From the NCBI GenBank assembly GCA_003139095.1, contig PLHW01000075.1:1-64000 (forward strand): a DNA stretch of 64,000 bases, given 5' to 3'. Source of the stretch: Acidobacteriaceae bacterium. Lineage in GTDB: Bacteria > Acidobacteriota > Terriglobia > Terriglobales > Acidobacteriaceae. Made by a program: the position numbers and the translations under genes. Below, in pieces: positions 25,301 to 33,952 of this stretch (positions within the stretch are counted from its first letter, which is position 1; every line of letters starts with the position of its first letter). The notes beneath the pieces are model-generated. The model was not told the origin of the DNA and did not search any database. It saw only the letters and a list, made by a program, of their open reading frames with translations.

Positions 25301-26308
25301 CTAATGGACCTGCTTGATCGCGTCTTTGACCTTCGCTGCCACATTACTTGGCAGGGGCGCATAACTCAGAGAAGAGGTCATCTTCTGTCCGTCGGTCACC
25401 ATCCAACTGAGGAAGTCGGCCATAATCTTCCCCCGTTTGGGGTCCTTCGCCGGAACCGGAATGAGCAGCCAGGTAAAGCTGGAGATGGGGTAGGCTTCCT
25501 TGCCCGGAGGGTTGGTGATGGAGACGCGAAAGTCGGCAGGCATATTCTTCACCGACGCGGCCGCGTCGGTGACGCCGTCGAGGGAGGCTTTCACAAAATT
25601 TCCCGAGGCATTCTTCACCGAGCCGTAGGAAATTTTATTTTGCAAGGCGTAAATCAGCTCGATGTAGCCGATGGAGCCTTCGAGCTGGCGAATCTGACCG
25701 GCGACGCCCTCGTTGCCTTTGCCGCCCAGACCGACCGGCCATTTGACCGACGTATTCTTGCCCACGGTCGATTCCCAGTCCTTGCTGACCTTGGAGAGAT
25801 AATCTGTCCAAATGTAGGTGGTTCCGCTGCCGTCGGAGCGGTGGACAACGATGATGCTCTGATTGGGGAATTTCACGCCCGGATTGGCCTTGGCAAACTC
25901 GGGATCGTTCCAGTTCTGGATCTTGCCCAAAAAGATTCCGGCCAGCGCCTCAGGAGTGAATTTGATTTCCGCGCTGACGCCGGGGACATTGTAGGCGGGA
26001 ACGACCGCTCCCAATACGGTGGGGATGTGGAGGATCTTCACCTTGGATTCTTTGAGCTGATCGTCGGTCATGGGGCCGTCGCTGGCGCCGAAGTCAACCG
26101 TGCCGTTCAGGACCTGGCGGATGCCGCCGCCGCTGCCGATCGACTGGTAGTTGATCTGCACATCCGAATGCAGCTTGTTGTATTCGTTGAACCACTTGGA
26201 ATACATGGGATACGGGAAGGTAGCGCCCGCTCCGTTTAACGTGGTCTGGGCGAGAATCGGCAAAGAGAGCGCGAGACCGGCGACGAGCAAGACGAGGCGT
26301 CGGATCAC
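25301..26308 (-). CDS. pstS: Phosphate-binding periplasmic protein PstS
   Basis: A 335-residue protein with signal peptide at 1-21 (ends ILAQ). Phosphate-binding segments: LNGAGATFPYPMY, SIGSGGGIRQV, FGASDGPMTDD and HRSDGSGTTYIW. It captures phosphate for PstCAB. GTG start at 26308 has AGGAGG at a good distance. The gene lies 7 kb away from pstCAB, next to the porin. PHO-box-like repeats are about 65 bases upstream. Confidence 0.95.
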   Translation of the reverse strand: MIRRLVLLVAGLALSLPILAQTTLNGAGATFPYPMYSKWFNEYNKLHSDVQINYQSIGSGGGIRQVLNGTVDFGASDGPMTDDQLKESKVKILHIPTVLGAVVPAYNVPGVSAEIKFTPEALAGIFLGKIQNWNDPEFAKANPGVKFPNQSIIVVHRSDGSGTTYIWTDYLSKVSKDWESTVGKNTSVKWPVGLGGKGNEGVAGQIRQLEGSIGYIELIYALQNKISYGSVKNASGNFVKASLDGVTDAAASVKNMPADFRVSITNPPGKEAYPISSFTWLLIPVPAKDPKRGKIMADFLSWMVTDGQKMTSSLSYAPLPSNVAAKVKDAIKQVH

Positions 26309-26371
26309 TGGATAATTCCTCCTGGAAGTATTTTTGCGATTGAGGGGATACAGATTGGTTCTAGCGGCGAA

Positions 26372-26393
26372 TTGTTAAAGAACTGTTACAGAA
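26372..26393 (-). promoter_or_regulatory. PHO-box-like direct repeat before pstS
   Basis: On the minus strand the halves TTCTGTAACAG and TTCTTTAACAA are contiguous 11-bp direct repeats with two differences, matching the PhoB-type layout and the TAAC core before pstC. Confidence 0.72.
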
Positions 26394-26432
26394 CGATGAA
26401 TTTCTGATAAACCGCCTTCAGTTTCCAACCAC

Positions 26433-27347
26433 TTAGCGAATGGTGTCGTGATCGAGGCGGGCCAGTTCTTTGCCGAAAAGAGAATTGTCGGGAAATTCGC
26501 GCTGGAGGGAGATTAGCGTCTGGCGGGCACGCTGCGTATCTTTGTCTCGGACATAGGCGATGGAAAGCAGGATGCGGGCGAAGGGCGCGAGCAGATAACC
26601 GCGCTCGGCCGTGGTCTGCAATTCGGCGATGCCTCCGGCCTTGTCGCCTTGGACGCCGCCGACGCGGAGAATCCAGCGGACCGGAGCGGCCATCGAACCG
26701 ACGATGTAGCGGCTGACGCCGCTGGCCAGGTGCGCGTCGTAGCAAGTGGGATCGACGGCAAGCAACTGGTTCGACCAGTTGGTGGCTTCCTTGGTGTAGT
26801 GGAGGGCAGCGAGATTTCGTTTTTCGATGAGGGCGCAAAAATCGGAGCGCAAGCCGGAGGCCATGGTCATGGCGAGGAGAGCGTCACGGTCGTGGGGATC
26901 GCGGCTGAGGCGCGCGCGGGCGAGAGTTTCGGCGCGGCTTAGCTCGTCCTCGAAACGCTTTTGTTGCGCGGGATCGGCGTCGTATTTTTTGCGGGCGGCG
27001 AAGATCGAATCGTTCTCGTAGAATTGCGCCTCGAGGACGCCGAGCCGATTGAACTCGGAAAAGAGAATGCCGGCGGCCTCGCTGACCGGGCCCATGGGAT
27101 TCTCGGGATTGAGCTTTTCCCAGGCCTGGAAATCCTTTTGGGCGCCGCCGAAATCGAGGTCGTAGAGGCGGCGATAGCCGTCGTTGAGGGCGGGGGCGGG
27201 AACATCGGCCCGGGACGAGTACGGGATCAACGACGCGATGATTAACGACGCGAAAACGACAACCCATGCCACGGGTAGGCCGCGCATGATTGACGCCGAT
27301 GGTGTTGGGCTTTTGCGGCGGGTCGACATGTATGCCGTTAGATGCAT
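26433..27347 (-). CDS. Exported TPR-like repeat protein
   Basis: A 304-residue protein. A membrane/signal segment lies at about 24-47 (VAWVVVFASLIIASLI) before a Ser-Ser-Arg-Ala-Asp junction. The remainder is helical with TPR-like spacing: YRRLYDLDFGGAQKDF, LARARLSRDPHDRDALLAM, LAVDPTCYDAHLASGV and TLISLQREFPDNSLFGKEL. Such proteins act as scaffolds. ATG at 27347 or 27329 is possible; neither has a clear ribosome site. It is divergent from the glucoamylase-like gene. Confidence 0.7.
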   Translation of the reverse strand: MHLTAYMSTRRKSPTPSASIMRGLPVAWVVVFASLIIASLIPYSSRADVPAPALNDGYRRLYDLDFGGAQKDFQAWEKLNPENPMGPVSEAAGILFSEFNRLGVLEAQFYENDSIFAARKKYDADPAQQKRFEDELSRAETLARARLSRDPHDRDALLAMTMASGLRSDFCALIEKRNLAALHYTKEATNWSNQLLAVDPTCYDAHLASGVSRYIVGSMAAPVRWILRVGGVQGDKAGGIAELQTTAERGYLLAPFARILLSIAYVRDKDTQRARQTLISLQREFPDNSLFGKELARLDHDTIR

Positions 27348-27424
27348 CGAATAAAAGTTGTCACTTATCGCCAGCAGGGAAATCTATCTTCTGGCACACT
27401 GCGAACCGGCAAGGGGGACCACTG

Positions 27425-29824
27425 GTGAATGAAATTCGATACGCTCCGGGTTGGCCGGGGATTGAACCGCGCTGGACGTCGAGCGCCAAGACCGGCGCGG
27501 GCACAGCGCTGAATCTTCAGAGCCGCGTCTGGTTCACAGTCAGTCATGGCATTCTGAACGAAGTGTACTTTCCGCGCGTAGACCAGGCCTGCACGCGCGA
27601 TATTGGGCTGATCGTCACCGACGGCCATGCGTGGTTCTCCGAGGAAAAACGCCATTGTACATTTGAAAACCTGCCCTACGAACCGGGAGTACCCGCCTAT
27701 CAACTGAAGAACATGTCCGTCGACGGGCGGTACCGGATCGAAAAAGAAGTGTTGACCGATCCCTGGCGGAACGTGGTGCTGCAAAGGATTCGGTTTATCC
27801 CGCTCCAGGGAAGTTTGCGCGATTACCGCCTGTACGCGCTTCTCTCCCCTCATCTTGCCAACTCGGGATACGGTAACACAGGCTGGGTGGGCGACTATAA
27901 AGGCACGGGAATGCTGTTTGCGGAGCGCGATTCGGCGGCGCTCGCGCTGGCGTCTTCGGCGGGATGGCTCAACCGGTCGGTGGGATTTGTGGGCTCGTCG
28001 GACGGTTGGCAGGATCTTTCCCGGCACTTTCAGATGACGTGGCAGTACGATCGGGCGGAGAATGGGAATCTTGCGCTCACGGGCGAGATCGACCTCCCGG
28101 CGTGCAATGGCGAGTTCATCCTGGCGCTCGGCTTTGGCGGCATTTGGGCGGAAGCGGGCCAGCAGGCGCGGTCGTCGCTGCTGACGCCTTACGAGCAAAC
28201 TCGGGAGGATTACATCTCGCAGTGGCACGCCTGGCAGATGACCCTGAAGAAACTGGACGCGCACCCGCGGCAAAAAGATCTCTATCGGGCCAGCGTGGCC
28301 GTACTGCGCACGCACGAGTCGAAGGACTTCCTGGGCGGAATTATTGCCAGCCTGTCGGTGCCCTGGGGATTCAACAAGGGCGACGAGGACCTGGGCGGTT
28401 ATCACCTGATATGGCCGCGCGATCTGGTGGAGAACGCGGGCGGCTTGCTGGCGGCGGGAGCGCACGACGATGCCCTGCGGGTTCTGCACTACCTGGAGGT
28501 TACGCAGGAGGCCGATGGCCATTGGTCGCAGAACATGTGGCTGGATGGTCGCCCTTACTGGAACGGCCTTCAGATGGACGAAACGGCGTTTCCGATTCTG
28601 CTGGTGGATCTGTTCCGGCGGGAGTCTCCGCGATGCTATGAGAGTTGCGAGCGATGGTGGCCGATGGTGCGGAAAGCGGCATCGTTCATCGTGATGAATG
28701 GACCGGTCACGCAGCAGGATCGGTGGGAGGAAGATGGAGGCTATTCGCCATTCACCATGGCCGCGGAGATTGCGGCATTACTGATAGCGGCGGATATGGC
28801 GGAGAGGCTGGGACACGCGAAGCCGGCGGAGTTTCTGCGGGCGATGGCGGACACGTGGAACTTCAACATCGAACGCAGGACGTATGCGGCGGATACGGAT
28901 CTGGCGCGGCAAGTTGGAGTGGAAGGCTATTACGTGCGCATCACGCCGCCGCCGAGCGGAGATGGAGCCGCGTCGCCGTTGCAGGGATATGTTCCGATCA
29001 AGAACCGCGCGGCGGGCAGTTCGCAGGCCGCGGCAGTGGAGATCGTGAGTCCGGATGCGCTGGCACTGGTGCGCTTCGGAGTTCGGAGTCCGGACGATCC
29101 GCGCATTCTGAACACGATCAAGGTGGTGGATGCGTTGTTGCGGGTGAAACTGCCGCAAGGGCCCGCGTGGTATCGCTACAACGGAGATGGATATGGCGAA
29201 CACGAAGATGGATCGCCGTTCGATGGGACGGGAGTTGGGCGTCCGTGGCCGCTTTTGACGGGCGAGCGGGCGCACTACGAATTGGGTGCGGGGCGCGCCG
29301 ACGCAGCTGAGGCGCTGCTGGGCGTAATGGAGAATGCGACGAGCGATTCGCGGCTGATTCCGGAGCAGGTTTGGGATAAGCAGGACATTGCGGAGCGGGA
29401 GCTGTTTGCGGGGAAAGGGTCGGGGTCGGCTTGTCCGCTGGTGTGGGCGCATTCGGAATATATCAAGCTGCGGCGGTCGCTGATCGATGGGAAGGTATTC
29501 GATCAGCCTCCGCAAACGGTGGAGCGGTATTTGGTGCAGCGGAAGTCGGCGGAGTATTTCAACTGGCGGTTCAACAACAAGCCGCGCACGATGCCGTGCG
29601 GGAAGAAGCTGCGCATCCTGATGGCGCATCCGGCGATGGTGCATTGGAGCTTCGATAACTGGCAGACGAGCGCGGACGGCGATTCCGAGGAGAGCGGGTG
29701 GAACCTTCAGCATCTGGACCTTGCGACCGAGAAGCTGGCGAGCGGGCGGCAAATCGCGTTCACCTTCTACTGGAAAGACAGCGGCCAGTGGGAAGGGCGG
29801 GATTTCACGGTGACGATCGAATGA
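27425..29824 (+). CDS. GH15-type glucoamylase-like enzyme
   Basis: A 799-residue protein from a GTG at 27425 preceded by AAGGGGG at 7 bases. A longer frame to 27290 would cross the divergent gene and is rejected. The N-terminal beta domain (about 1-270) is followed by an (alpha/alpha)6 part: GGYHLIWPRDLVENAGG, then catalytic candidates E435 in RWEEDGGYSP and E647 in PEQVWD. These are the acid and base of the glucan 1,4-alpha-glucosidase family. No signal peptide is visible, so it may work in the cytosol on glycogen, trehalose or related glucosides. Confidence 0.87.
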   Translation: MNEIRYAPGWPGIEPRWTSSAKTGAGTALNLQSRVWFTVSHGILNEVYFPRVDQACTRDIGLIVTDGHAWFSEEKRHCTFENLPYEPGVPAYQLKNMSVDGRYRIEKEVLTDPWRNVVLQRIRFIPLQGSLRDYRLYALLSPHLANSGYGNTGWVGDYKGTGMLFAERDSAALALASSAGWLNRSVGFVGSSDGWQDLSRHFQMTWQYDRAENGNLALTGEIDLPACNGEFILALGFGGIWAEAGQQARSSLLTPYEQTREDYISQWHAWQMTLKKLDAHPRQKDLYRASVAVLRTHESKDFLGGIIASLSVPWGFNKGDEDLGGYHLIWPRDLVENAGGLLAAGAHDDALRVLHYLEVTQEADGHWSQNMWLDGRPYWNGLQMDETAFPILLVDLFRRESPRCYESCERWWPMVRKAASFIVMNGPVTQQDRWEEDGGYSPFTMAAEIAALLIAADMAERLGHAKPAEFLRAMADTWNFNIERRTYAADTDLARQVGVEGYYVRITPPPSGDGAASPLQGYVPIKNRAAGSSQAAAVEIVSPDALALVRFGVRSPDDPRILNTIKVVDALLRVKLPQGPAWYRYNGDGYGEHEDGSPFDGTGVGRPWPLLTGERAHYELGAGRADAAEALLGVMENATSDSRLIPEQVWDKQDIAERELFAGKGSGSACPLVWAHSEYIKLRRSLIDGKVFDQPPQTVERYLVQRKSAEYFNWRFNNKPRTMPCGKKLRILMAHPAMVHWSFDNWQTSADGDSEESGWNLQHLDLATEKLASGRQIAFTFYWKDSGQWEGRDFTVTIE

Positions 29825-29875
29825 CACGCGTTTGTTAGACTCTGTGAAACTCCATTCCATGCATCTGAGGACTTC

Positions 29876-31861
29876 ATGCGCATTGCTTCTATGTTTGTTA
29901 AGGTCGTTGCCATGGTCGTTGTAATGAGTGCCGTTGCGTTATGCGAGAGCTTGCCTGCTCCGCCAGCTGTCACCGATCCCAAGCAGATAACTTCCAAGCC
30001 CGACGCGCGGGTGGAGAAGAGCCTCAGCATCGAGAAGCTGTATATGACGCGGCAGATTGGGGGTGCAACGTGGTCTCCGGATGGAAAGACGGTCGCGTTC
30101 ATCAGCAATCTGAGCGGGCGCAACAACATCTGGCTTGTAGCGGCGGAAGGCGGATGGCCGACACAGTTGACGGTAAGCGAGCAGAGGCAGATGAGTCCTG
30201 CTTGGTCTCCGGATGGAAAGTGGATTGCTTACATGTCGGATTACGACGGCGACGAGCAGTGGGATATTTTCCTGGTGTCGCCGAAGACTGGGCAGGTGGT
30301 GAACATCACGAACACGCGAGAGACTGCGGAGGAAAGTCCGACGTGGTCTCCGGATGGGCGATATCTGGCTTATGCGGTGAAGCCGAAAACATCGTCGGTG
30401 TTCGAGATCGACGTGTATGACACGGTGCTGCGCGACGTGAAACACATTACGACTGGCACTCGGAAAGATAGGATGAACGTCGATCCGATCTGGTCGGAGG
30501 ATGGGAAGTACATCTTCTATAACCAGGAGCAAGCGAAGGGAACGGACTCGAACATATATGTTGCCGATGTGGCGAGCGCGGAAAGCACCTTGCTGACGCC
30601 GCACGATGGCGAGCGGTTGTATATGGCAGACGATGTGTCGCCGGATGGAAAGTATCTGCTGATTACGTCGGATGCGGGGAACGGATACGAGAACGCCGCG
30701 CTGCTGGAGCTGGCGACTAAGAAGGTACAGTGGATTACGCAAGATAAGTGGGCGATTACGGGGCATAACTTTACTCCGGACGGCAAGGCGCTGACTTATA
30801 CCGCGAACGTGGACGGGAATACTGCCATTTACTGGTATGACATTGCAGCGGGCAACGCGCGTGAGATGCCGTTGCCGAACGGCCTGAACCGGCCAGTGGG
30901 CCGCAAGTCGCCGTTTACGCGCGATGGAGGGCGAATGCTGTACAGTCACTCGGGGGCGACAGCTCCGGGCGACCTGTGGGTTTACACGATTGCAGACGGG
31001 AAGTCGCAGCAGTTGACGCATTCGCTGGTGGGAGGCGTGCGCGCGAGCGACATGGTGGAACCTTATCTTGCGCACTTCCCGAGCAAGGATGGTAAGTGGA
31101 CGATCTCGGCGTTTGTGTATGTGCCTTATAACTTACTGCGCAATGCGGAGAGTCCGGCGATTGTGTTCGTTCACGGCGGACCAACTTCGCAGACGATGAA
31201 TGGATTCCACCGGTTTGTGCAGTACATGGTGAATCAGGGCTATCTGGTGATTGCGCCCAACTACCGCGGCTCGACTGGATATGGGAAGGAATTCCAGCAG
31301 GCGAACCTGTTCGACATGGGAGGAGGAGATTTGGAGGATGTGCTGGCGGCCGCGGAATGGATCAAACAGAGCGGATATGTGGATGGGAAGAAAGTGATTC
31401 TGATGGGCGCCAGTTATGGCGGTTACTTGACGATGATGGGAGTTACAAAGGCTCCGGAGATGTGGGCTGCTGGAATTCCGATTGTGCCGTTTGCAAACTG
31501 GTTTACGGAAATTCAAAAGGAAGATCCGGTGCTGCGAGAGTCAGACCTGGCGACGATGGGCGATCCGGTGGCGAACAAGGCGCGGTATGAAGAGCGCTCG
31601 CCAATTAACTTTGTGGACCGGATCAAAGCGCCATTGTATCTGCTGGCGGGCGGAAACGATCCGCGATGCCCGAAGACGGAGGCGCAGCAGGTGGTGGATG
31701 CGGTGAAGAAGCGCGGTGGAGTGGTGGAGTACAAAGTTTACGAAAACGAAGGGCACGGATTTTCGCGGGTGGAAAATCAGATTGATGCGTACAAGCGCGT
31801 GGCTGATTTTCTGATCGCGCATGTTCCGCCGGCGGATTGCGGGTGCGTGGTGAATGAATGA
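29876..31861 (+). CDS. S9-family prolyl oligopeptidase-type peptidase
   Basis: A 661-residue exported peptidase with a signal-like N-terminus (MFVKVVAMVVVMSAVALC). The propeller region has TolB/WD40-like blades marked by repeated WSPDGK and SPDGKY motifs between residues 60 and 380. The alpha/beta-hydrolase part carries S513 in GASYGGYL, D595 in AGGNDPRCP and H627 in EGHGFS, a complete Ser-Asp-His triad. It likely trims peptides in the periplasm. It is 51 bases downstream of the glucoamylase-like gene. Confidence 0.92.
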   Translation: MRIASMFVKVVAMVVVMSAVALCESLPAPPAVTDPKQITSKPDARVEKSLSIEKLYMTRQIGGATWSPDGKTVAFISNLSGRNNIWLVAAEGGWPTQLTVSEQRQMSPAWSPDGKWIAYMSDYDGDEQWDIFLVSPKTGQVVNITNTRETAEESPTWSPDGRYLAYAVKPKTSSVFEIDVYDTVLRDVKHITTGTRKDRMNVDPIWSEDGKYIFYNQEQAKGTDSNIYVADVASAESTLLTPHDGERLYMADDVSPDGKYLLITSDAGNGYENAALLELATKKVQWITQDKWAITGHNFTPDGKALTYTANVDGNTAIYWYDIAAGNAREMPLPNGLNRPVGRKSPFTRDGGRMLYSHSGATAPGDLWVYTIADGKSQQLTHSLVGGVRASDMVEPYLAHFPSKDGKWTISAFVYVPYNLLRNAESPAIVFVHGGPTSQTMNGFHRFVQYMVNQGYLVIAPNYRGSTGYGKEFQQANLFDMGGGDLEDVLAAAEWIKQSGYVDGKKVILMGASYGGYLTMMGVTKAPEMWAAGIPIVPFANWFTEIQKEDPVLRESDLATMGDPVANKARYEERSPINFVDRIKAPLYLLAGGNDPRCPKTEAQQVVDAVKKRGGVVEYKVYENEGHGFSRVENQIDAYKRVADFLIAHVPPADCGCVVNE

Positions 31862-32158
31862 GCCGACCCGGTTGCTTCGGGAACGAGTTTTCCGGGTTCT
31901 TTGAAAATACGCCGCGTTGAGAGGACACGGAGAGAATGCCTTGCGTTTTCGTTGGTGGCGTTTACAGGGTAGGGGTCCTTCGACTGCGCGCGATCATCGC
32001 TTCGCGATGATCGTGCTGCGCTCAGGATGACACCTAAAAAAGTCACAGGCGCTCAGGATGACACGGAGAAACAATCACACACTCTCAGAATGACACCTGG
32101 AAAAATCACACATTCTCAGAATGACTCCTAGAAAAGTCAACCACTCTCAGAATGACAG
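31862..32158. repeat. Intergenic repeat cluster with palindromic element copy B and 31-bp tandem array
   Basis: Element copy B (31969-32033) has flanks equal to copy A at 14719 and a perfect 10-bp stem hairpin at 31991-32013 (CGATCATCGC-TTC-GCGATGATCG). After it, five units beginning CTCAG(G/A)ATGAC occur at 32021, 32052, 32084, 32115 and 32146, a 31-32 bp period, with AAA-TCACA spacer-like segments between. No gene is seen. Confidence 0.8.
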
Positions 32159-32188
32159 CGTGGGAGGGGTTGAATCTACCCTCCCACG
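32159..32188 (-). terminator. Hairpin after the first phosphoesterase gene
   Basis: CGTGGGAGGG and CCCTCCCACG form a 10-bp stem with a 10-base loop, about 20 bases after the phosphoesterase stop on the minus strand. No clear T-tract follows, so termination is probable but not sure. Confidence 0.55.
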
Positions 32189-32207
32189 CCTATTGCAACG
32201 AGGCATG

Positions 32208-33848
32208 TTAGTCGGTGTCGGGGGGCTCGGGGGGGTGTTTTTGGGCTTGACCCAGGAAGTAACTGGCCGGCTCTACCGCGGGGACGAAATTGTAGGAGCG
32301 GAAGGAGCCGGTGAAGAAGTTACTTAGATCGGTAGTGGAGCGGGCGTCGGCGAAACCCAGGGCACCCTGGTCGATTCCGTAGATGCCTTCGATGGTGCGG
32401 AGGACGCTGCCGAAATCGTAGGTGCCGTTATCGATGTAGCCTTGCGGCGTGTAGGCCGAGACTACGACGAGCGGGACGCGGAAGCCGAACTGATAGTCGC
32501 CCTGGCAATTCGTGGAAGTGCAAGGCAATGCGGACTGCTGAGGGGGAACCTGATTATCGGACCAGCCACCCCAGTCATCCCAGGTGAGGATGATGGCGGT
32601 GTTGTTCCAGAAGGTCTGGCCGGCGTCTGCAGTGCCGGCGGGGCAGACGGGATTTTGGCCGATGGCGTTGATGATAGCCGCAACCCAGGAGGGTCCGTAC
32701 TTATTGGTCTTACTGGGATGGTCGGACCAAGGGCCATCGGGAATGATCCAACTAACGCTGGAGAGGTTGCAGTTAGTAATGTCATTGAGTACGTCGGCGC
32801 CCATGAGGTTGAGGTCGACGTTGGCGTTCCACTCGCCGCCGGTGCATTCGAGCTGCGTGTTCTTGGGAGGGTTGGAGAACTGAGGCACGCAGATGTTCTG
32901 GATCGAGTTGGGAGCGGTCCAGATGGAGCCGGCCGAGGGCGCGTAATACTTCCAGGTAATGCTGTTGCTGTCGAGTAAGGCGGCCATGTTGGGCTTGGTG
33001 TAACAGAAGCTGCCTACAGGATTTTTCTTCGTAAGGGCATTTTTGATTGGGCACTCCTGAACGGAGTTGTTGTCATAGGCGGTGCCGCCGGTGCAGAGAG
33101 TGTCGCCGGGGAGGAGCGGGGAGACGGTGGAGGTGGCCAGGTTCGCGGCGGCGAGGCAGCCGACGTTTTTGACGTTGCCGAAGTTCTCGGAGATGAAAGT
33201 GGAGGCTTCGTCGTCGGCGGCGGAGCGGGCGGAAGTGCCGCTGAAGATGAACTGATGGGCGGGATAGCTCGGACCCTGATTGGTCTGAAACATGAAGTTA
33301 GCCCAGCCGTATTGGGTAGCGTAAGTGGTGTAGGGATCGAGGAGAAGACCGTGCGAACCGTCGTAATTGGTGACTTTGATGTTGTTGACGTAGCCGTAGG
33401 AGGTGGGTTTGGCGACACCGGCGGTTTGCTTGATCTGCCACGCGCCATCGTTGCGGCAATTGAGATTGTTGGCGGGATCGGGGTCGCACATCTGCTCGAA
33501 GGCGAGATGGGCGTGGCTGGGATCGGTGCTGTTGGTAAAGGGGACGGTTTCGAGCGGAACGGCGACGACGGAGCCGGACTGGTTGGAGAGGCCGCAGGGA
33601 GAGATGTCATAACAACTGCTGGTGACGGTGGGAGAGCAGGCTTGGAGGCCGGTGGCTCCCTGTGGGATTTGGCAATGCGAAGGGAGGGATTGGAAGAGAT
33701 TGTCGGGAGTGCGGTTCTCCTGGAAGATGACGACCACGTGTGTGATCTGGGATGGGAAACCGTTGGGCTTGGCCTGCGAATTTTTGGACTGGGCGAAGAG
33801 CGTTACGGACAGCATTAAAAGAAGTAGCGATCTGGCGGCGAGCTTCAT
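32208..33848 (-). CDS. Secreted phosphoesterase (acid phosphatase/phospholipase C family), copy 1
   Basis: A 546-residue exported protein, signal peptide at 1-19 (ends LFAQ). The phosphoesterase signature HVVVIFQENRTPDNLF is near residue 38; other family marks are HLAFEQMCDPDP, NDGAWQIKQ and later WDDWGGWSDN with RVPLVVVSAY. It is likely to release phosphate from extracellular esters. It is a tandem duplicate of the next gene, sharing long identical protein segments. Confidence 0.87.
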   Translation of the reverse strand: MKLAARSLLLLMLSVTLFAQSKNSQAKPNGFPSQITHVVVIFQENRTPDNLFQSLPSHCQIPQGATGLQACSPTVTSSCYDISPCGLSNQSGSVVAVPLETVPFTNSTDPSHAHLAFEQMCDPDPANNLNCRNDGAWQIKQTAGVAKPTSYGYVNNIKVTNYDGSHGLLLDPYTTYATQYGWANFMFQTNQGPSYPAHQFIFSGTSARSAADDEASTFISENFGNVKNVGCLAAANLATSTVSPLLPGDTLCTGGTAYDNNSVQECPIKNALTKKNPVGSFCYTKPNMAALLDSNSITWKYYAPSAGSIWTAPNSIQNICVPQFSNPPKNTQLECTGGEWNANVDLNLMGADVLNDITNCNLSSVSWIIPDGPWSDHPSKTNKYGPSWVAAIINAIGQNPVCPAGTADAGQTFWNNTAIILTWDDWGGWSDNQVPPQQSALPCTSTNCQGDYQFGFRVPLVVVSAYTPQGYIDNGTYDFGSVLRTIEGIYGIDQGALGFADARSTTDLSNFFTGSFRSYNFVPAVEPASYFLGQAQKHPPEPPDTD

Positions 33849-33900
33849 AGAGATCCTCCTTGGTGAGTTTGGGCAGGGCGCGCGGATGAGGCGCGGGGTG

Positions 33901-33940
33901 AAAAAGAGCGGGAGCCTCGGGGAGGCTCCCGTTGATTTTT
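33901..33940 (-). terminator. Terminator between the two phosphoesterase genes
   Basis: Hairpin GGGAGCC..GGCTCCC at 33910-33930, flanked by AAAAAG on the left and TTTTTT on the right, so it can work in either direction. On the minus strand it follows the copy 2 stop. Confidence 0.78.
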
Positions 33941-33952
33941 TGCGGTCAAAGG

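Noticed and set aside
27290-27424. Upstream extension of the glucoamylase-like frame
   Set aside because: It crosses the divergent TPR-like gene start; a GTG with a strong ribosome site lies inside.
32021-32156. CRISPR array
   Set aside because: Short directly adjoining units with no unique spacers and no cas genes nearby.
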